From Candidatus Niyogibacteria bacterium CG10_big_fil_rev_8_21_14_0_10_42_19 (GTDB taxonomy: Bacteria; Patescibacteriota; Minisyncoccia; 1-14-0-10-42-19), in NCBI GenBank assembly GCA_002774705.1, contig PFCN01000030.1:1-17063 (forward strand): DNA of 17,063 bases. Direction: 5' to 3'. The number at the start of each line of letters is the position of its first letter. Positions within the stretch are counted from its first letter, which is position 1. Position numbers and translations under genes: made by a program. This document shows, in pieces, positions 13,396-17,063 of this stretch. The notes below the pieces were generated by a model. It worked only from the letters and a program-made list of their open reading frames with translations, had not been told where the DNA came from and made no database searches.

Positions 13396-14157
13396 ATGAC
13401 CATAAAAAATAAAAAAGAAATAGAAAAATTGCGTGAAGGCGGTAAAATTTTGGCGGGAATCCTCGAAAAAATAAAAGACGAGGCTCGCGCGGGCACAACC
13501 TCCCAAAAACTAAACGAAATAGCCGAAAAAGAAATTTTGGTATTTGGCGGAAGACCGTCTTTTAAGAACTATAAAATCTCCAATGACGAGCCGCCCTTTC
13601 CCTCGGCCCTTTGCGTTTCAATAAATGACGAAATTGTTCATGGGATCCCTTCCGAAAGAGTTTTGAAAAAAGGAGACCTGGTTTCGCTTGATATCGGTAT
13701 GGAATATTTGGGATTATTTACCGATATGGCGATAACGGTTTATGTGGATGATGTCGATAAAAAAACAAAAAAAATTTTAGAGACCGGGAAAAGGGCCCTT
13801 GAGATAGGCATTTCCCAGATTCACGACGGGGCGCATGTTGGAGATATTGGGCACGCGATACAATTTTTTTGCGAGAAAGAAGGATTTAATATCGTAAGAA
13901 AACTTGTGGGCCATGGCGTGGGATACGCGGTTCACGAAGATCCGGAGATTCCTAATTGGGGTGAAAGGGGTAAAGGCATAATTTTAAAAGAAGGGATGGT
14001 TATTGCGATTGAGCCGATGATTACCGAGGGGTTTTATGATATTAAACTCATGCCGAACAGATGGACGTGGGCGACCAAAGACGGCTCCCGCGCGGTTCAT
14101 TTTGAACACACTGTTGTTGTCACAAAAAACGGCGCAGAAATTCTTACCTTGAGGTAG
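13396..14157 (+). CDS. map: Methionine aminopeptidase, type I
   Basis: This enzyme removes the initiator Met from nascent proteins at the ribosome. All active-site residues are present: H82 (IVHGIP), metal ligands D99 (SLDIG), D110 (LFTD), H173 (VGHGVG), E206 (IEPM) and E237 (FEHT), plus H180 (AVHEDP). The 253-residue length is typical of the single-domain bacterial type. No Shine-Dalgarno site precedes the ATG; a leaderless promoter is likely. The infA gene that often follows map is missing here, and ruvX comes next after a 132-bp spacer. Confidence 0.97.
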   Translation: MTIKNKKEIEKLREGGKILAGILEKIKDEARAGTTSQKLNEIAEKEILVFGGRPSFKNYKISNDEPPFPSALCVSINDEIVHGIPSERVLKKGDLVSLDIGMEYLGLFTDMAITVYVDDVDKKTKKILETGKRALEIGISQIHDGAHVGDIGHAIQFFCEKEGFNIVRKLVGHGVGYAVHEDPEIPNWGERGKGIILKEGMVIAIEPMITEGFYDIKLMPNRWTWATKDGSRAVHFEHTVVVTKNGAEILTLR

Positions 14158-14177
14158 GTTTTTATAATTTTACAAAT

Positions 14178-14270
14178 AAATCCGAAGCACGAAATTCGAA
14201 ATTAGGATTTTAAAAAAGATTAAGTGAACCAACGATTGAATAAATTATTTAAGTTCATTTAAGAATGAAC
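14178..14270. other. map-ruvX spacer with two small inverted repeats
   Basis: AAATCC (near 14178) and GGATTT flank a stretch containing GAAATTCGAAATT, a weak hairpin with only a short T-run after it. GTTCATT-TAAG-AATGAAC (14253-14270) is a clean 7-bp hairpin just upstream of the ruvX -10 box. It could be an operator or the residue of an element; nothing more can be said from sequence. Confidence 0.4.
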
Positions 14271-14274
14271 ATTA

Positions 14275-14283
14275 TGCTAAAAT
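14275..14283 (+). promoter_or_regulatory. Extended -10 promoter of ruvX, predicted leaderless
   Basis: TGCTAAAAT is an extended -10 (TGn plus TAAAAT at 14278-14283) and ends 6 nt before the ruvX ATG at 14290. The -35 is poor, as is usual for extended -10 promoters. Confidence 0.55.
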
Positions 14284-14289
14284 GTATTT

Positions 14290-14688
14290 ATGTCCCGCAT
14301 ATTAGGAATTGATTACGGCAGAATGAAGATAGGCATAGCTGTTTCCGACGAAGGTCATAAGCTTGCTTTCCCAAAAACAACCCATCCGAATAGTTGGAGT
14401 CTTTTTTTGGAATTTTTAAAGAATTTGATATTGAAGGAAGATATAATCGAAATTGTTGTCGGCCTGCCCGCTCAGCTTGACGGGTCTGGCGCCGAACTTA
14501 CCCCTGAAGTTAAGGATTTTGCCGAAAAACTTAAAGACTCTTTCCGCTTGCCTATCCATTTTGAAAACGAATCTTTCACCTCAAAAGCCGTAGAGTCCAT
14601 GGGTTCTGCTCCAGCCCACAGAACGGATGCGTCAGCCGCCGCCCTTATTTTGCAGTCTTTTCTTGATAGGAGAAATCAAAAAAATTAG
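14290..14688 (+). CDS. ruvX: Putative pre-16S rRNA nuclease / Holliday junction resolvase RuvX (YqgF)
   Basis: This RNase H-fold nuclease family is implicated in 16S rRNA 5'-end processing and, by fold, Holliday junction resolution. The N-terminal GIDYGRMKIGIAVSD carries catalytic D8. VVGLP (56-60) follows, then ENESFTS with E94 in place of the usual DERxTT, and the terminal DASAAALILQSFL with D113. At 132 residues it is of normal family length. Its position beyond the ribosomal cluster suits a role in ribosome maturation. Confidence 0.92.
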   Translation: MSRILGIDYGRMKIGIAVSDEGHKLAFPKTTHPNSWSLFLEFLKNLILKEDIIEIVVGLPAQLDGSGAELTPEVKDFAEKLKDSFRLPIHFENESFTSKAVESMGSAPAHRTDASAAALILQSFLDRRNQKN

Positions 14689-14748
14689 TCTTTCATATAT
14701 ATCCACATTTTTATTACCCTCATTCTTTATTGCGGGGTTTTTGTAGTG

Positions 14749-14754
14749 TATATT
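14749..14754 (+). promoter_or_regulatory. -10-like box before the 14761 gene
   Basis: TATATT ends 6 nt before the ATG at 14761, the same spacing as at map and ruvX. TATTAT at 14751-14756 overlaps it. The -35 is weak. If used, the GTG at 14746 cannot be the start. Confidence 0.45.
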
Positions 14755-14760
14755 ATAAGT

Positions 14761-15324
14761 ATGTTAGAAAATTTAAATTCCACATTTTTAGCGAAATTAG
14801 AAGGTATTGGCCGGGTAAAGTTCAAGCGAGTTTTATTCATAGTCGGCATTGTCGTGGGGCTTTTTTTTATTATTTATTCTTTCATGTCCAAATCGTCCGA
14901 CGAGCTGGAAAAAAAGGCGATCCTTGCCGGTCTTGACCGCCTTGTCGGCGGAGTGGTCGTATCAATAAATTGGGGTGGTAAAAATTTTGTAATAGACAGG
15001 GATCCTCTCGGCGTGCATAAAACAAATATTATTAAAGTCAAAAACAGCACCGAATTTTTTTTGATCCGTTATGTTCCGATACTTGGCGAATCAGAAATAA
15101 AGATAGGGAACAGGATAAGCGAATCAAATATAGTGGGGATGAAAACCGAGCTCCAGCCTTTTTCTTTTAAAGACCTCAAGGAGGGGATGCAAGTTGAGGT
15201 ACATTTTGAAAAAAGAATTGATCTGGAAAGGGCGGAATTGGTCGCCTCCAGAATTGATGTCGTTGAGTATGTGGACGTGGTTGACGATCCTTCTTTAGCA
15301 AATAGTGGCCCCGATAAAAATTAA
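14761..15324 (+). CDS. Membrane-anchored protein of unknown function
   Basis: I do not recognise a named family. The protein has 187 residues from ATG 14761; GTG 14746 would add five. A short basic cytoplasmic N terminus is followed by one hydrophobic helix (about 23-43), so the rest is probably outside the membrane. The outer part is strand-rich: GGVVVSINWGGKNFVID, then VKNSTEFFLI, and an LKEGMQVEVHFE segment. That layout faintly recalls small OB- or DUF5666-like domains, which is a guess. It lies 11 bp before a secreted LamG-type protein, and the pair could act together at the cell surface. Confidence 0.8.
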   Translation: MLENLNSTFLAKLEGIGRVKFKRVLFIVGIVVGLFFIIYSFMSKSSDELEKKAILAGLDRLVGGVVVSINWGGKNFVIDRDPLGVHKTNIIKVKNSTEFFLIRYVPILGESEIKIGNRISESNIVGMKTELQPFSFKDLKEGMQVEVHFEKRIDLERAELVASRIDVVEYVDVVDDPSLANSGPDKN

Positions 15325-15335
15325 ATTTAAATATT

Positions 15336-17063
15336 ATGATTTTTAGATCAAATAAATTATCTTTATTTTTGAAAATAATTTCGGTTGTCGTTGTCGTAAG
15401 CGGGCTGTTTCTTATGATGGTAGGAGAGTCGGAGGCGCAGACGGCCACCTTTCAACAGGACGGCGGTTCTCAAGGGTTGGTTTCAATGGAAGCCGAAAAT
15501 TACGACATCAATACTTCGGGCGCGAACGGCGCGAGTTGGGTCGCCGATAGCACCGCCGGATATTCGGGAACCGGCGCGATGAAGGCTATGCCTGATTCTG
15601 GGATCAACCAAAATACAGGATACGCCGTCAATAGTCCCGAGTTGGAATATAGGATCAATTTTGTAAAAACCGGAACGCACTACGTTTGGGTGCGTGGGTG
15701 GGCTCTTGATGGCTCGTCGGACTCGGTTCATGCCGGTCTTGACGGAGCCGAAATTTCAACTGCGGACAGGATACTAGTCGGAAGTTTTGGTTCTTGGGTT
15801 TGGACAAAAGCCACGATGGATGGTATCAATGCCTCTATTAATGTTTCTCCGATCGGTCTTCATACTTTAAATATTTGGATGAGGGAGGACGGATTTATTA
15901 TAGATAAAATAGTTCTTACAACTGATTCTGCTTATGTTCCTTCCGGAAACGGTCCTGCCGAAACTCTAGCCCCGACTCTCGTCGGCCATTGGAAATTAGA
16001 TGACGGTCTGGGAGCCGAAAAGATTACGAACGGCACTTTTGATTCAAGTATTACTGGTTGGGAAACAAACGGGTGGTCCACTATATCATGGCAAAACGCA
16101 CTCTCGGGCGATGGCAGTACCGGTTATATGCGTTTTAATATCGATAATAACATAGATTATGACAGGTTCGCGACCATTGCCGGAGTAACTTCTCCCAACA
16201 AAACATATCAAGTTTCTTTTTGGTACAGAACATCCGGCATAACCGGAAACTTACGGGCTTTTTCTACGGACGTTATTGGTACTTTGGACACTACGGCGTC
16301 GTGGGCAAGCGCTCAAATAACGCCATCAACTTCTTGGACGTATTTTTCAACCACCTTAACCGTTGATTCCGCTGACTATCCCGTATTCGGTATATCAAAA
16401 TTGGGCAGTATTGGTTCGGGAACTTTTGATATAGATGCTATTTCGGTAAAAGAGATAACAACAACTACAACAGCCGTAGATTCCTCCGGAAACGGAAACA
16501 ACGGAACGCTTATAAACGGCCCCGTCTGGACCACCGGCAAGATAGACGGCGCGTTACAGTTCGACGGTGTGGATGATTATGTGAATTTGGGAATATTTAA
16601 TTTCGGCAGTGTTTTTACGATTTCAGCATGGGTGAATATAAACAGCGGAGAAAGTAATATCCAGACAATTATGGCCAATGCCGGAAGCGGAGCCGCGACT
16701 AACGGTTTTAGAATATTTGTAAATACTTATGGTACTTCAGACCAAAAGCTTTGGATCGAGACGGGTAATGGTTCTACAGCCGGTGAAGCCGTCAGTGCTG
16801 CAAGCGCCGTTCCTTATGCAGGATGGCACCATATTGTGGCTATTGTAGATAGAGCCAACGGTTTGGCTAACGCCTATGTGGATAATGTTCAGGTGATAAC
16901 GAATGACGGCATTCTGACTGATTTTGCGAATAATCAGACGACCAATATCGGCCAGATGACAAATAACACTTATCGATTTGGAGGAAAGATGGACGATGTC
17001 CGCGCTTACAACTACGCCCTATCCGCCTCCGAAGTGTCCGACCTTTATAACGCCGGAGGCGGA
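15336..17063 (+). CDS. Secreted multidomain LamG / carbohydrate-binding-like protein, 3' end outside window
   Basis: The frame is open for 576 codons from ATG 15336 to the last base with no stop. Residues 1-35 form a signal peptide with a hydrophobic core and a likely cut near SEA-Q. Residues about 47-200 (SMEAENYDINTSG to DGFIIDKIVLTT) look like a beta-sandwich carbohydrate-binding domain seen in secreted bacterial proteins. GHWKLDDG (217-224) is the usual start of a LamG (concanavalin-like) domain. Its continuation AVDSSGNGNNGTL appears only at 380, after an inserted CBM4/9-like module (about 229-374, NGTFDSSITGWE to FDIDAISV). LamG then runs to about 572. It probably binds surface sugars or other cells; no catalytic motif is seen. 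Confidence 0.85.
   Translation, partial: MIFRSNKLSLFLKIISVVVVVSGLFLMMVGESEAQTATFQQDGGSQGLVSMEAENYDINTSGANGASWVADSTAGYSGTGAMKAMPDSGINQNTGYAVNSPELEYRINFVKTGTHYVWVRGWALDGSSDSVHAGLDGAEISTADRILVGSFGSWVWTKATMDGINASINVSPIGLHTLNIWMREDGFIIDKIVLTTDSAYVPSGNGPAETLAPTLVGHWKLDDGLGAEKITNGTFDSSITGWETNGWSTISWQNALSGDGSTGYMRFNIDNNIDYDRFATIAGVTSPNKTYQVSFWYRTSGITGNLRAFSTDVIGTLDTTASWASAQITPSTSWTYFSTTLTVDSADYPVFGISKLGSIGSGTFDIDAISVKEITTTTTAVDSSGNGNNGTLINGPVWTTGKIDGALQFDGVDDYVNLGIFNFGSVFTISAWVNINSGESNIQTIMANAGSGAATNGFRIFVNTYGTSDQKLWIETGNGSTAGEAVSAASAVPYAGWHHIVAIVDRANGLANAYVDNVQVITNDGILTDFANNQTTNIGQMTNNTYRFGGKMDDVRAYNYALSASEVSDLYNAGGG

Noticed and set aside
14689..14745. Terminator after ruvX
   Set aside because: GCGGGGTTTTT has a T-run but no complementary left arm nearby.
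14746..14760. GTG start for the unknown membrane protein
   Set aside because: These bases overlap the likely -10 box; the ATG at 14761 fits the spacing seen at neighbouring genes.

Overview
The window is a ribosomal-protein superoperon of a Candidate Phyla Radiation bacterium (Patescibacteria, most likely Parcubacteria-like). I infer this from five signs. The S10-spc gene order is intact but rpmD (L30) is missing between rpsE and rplO, which is a known CPR trait. Several ribosomal proteins carry lysine-rich extensions. Shine-Dalgarno sites are scarce. Intergenic DNA is AT-rich with abrupt GC-rich mini-palindromes. The ordinary genetic code is used, with UGA as a stop.

Layout. Positions 1-472 hold a 49-bp GC-rich tandem repeat, a bidirectional-looking terminator and an AT-rich promoter region. 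Positions 473-12405 encode EF-Tu, S10, L3, L4, L23, L2, S19, L22, S3, L16, L29, S17, L14, L24, L5, S14, S8, L6, L18, S5, L15 and SecY, all on the plus strand with short gaps or overlaps. Positions 12444-14688 hold a divergent adenylate kinase with a terminator, methionine aminopeptidase (map) and RuvX, each apparently with its own promoter. The usual infA-rpmJ-rpsM-rpsK-rpsD-rpoA-rplQ block is not here. Positions 14761-17063 hold a small membrane-anchored protein of unknown function and the first 576 codons of a secreted, multidomain, LamG-containing protein that runs off the window.

The most striking structure is a family of 120-121 nt imperfect palindromes placed exactly between stop and start codons inside the operon. 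One copy lies between rplP and rpmC, and three lie in tandem between rplN and rplX. Each block begins right after a TAA stop and ends on the A of the next ATG, so removing it leaves a TAATG stop-start overlap at both sites. A divergent copy has changed both arms of its terminal stem in a matching way, so pairing is kept. Folded out, the stem would place stop next to start. This suggests a palindromic mobile element that is tolerated, or used, because it preserves termination-reinitiation coupling.

A second theme is transcription. Adk, map, ruvX and the following gene each have a -10-like box ending 6-8 nt before the ATG, which predicts leaderless mRNAs. The near-identical palindromic elements carry a perfect TATAAT at the same distance from a small internal ATG (changed to ACG in one copy).
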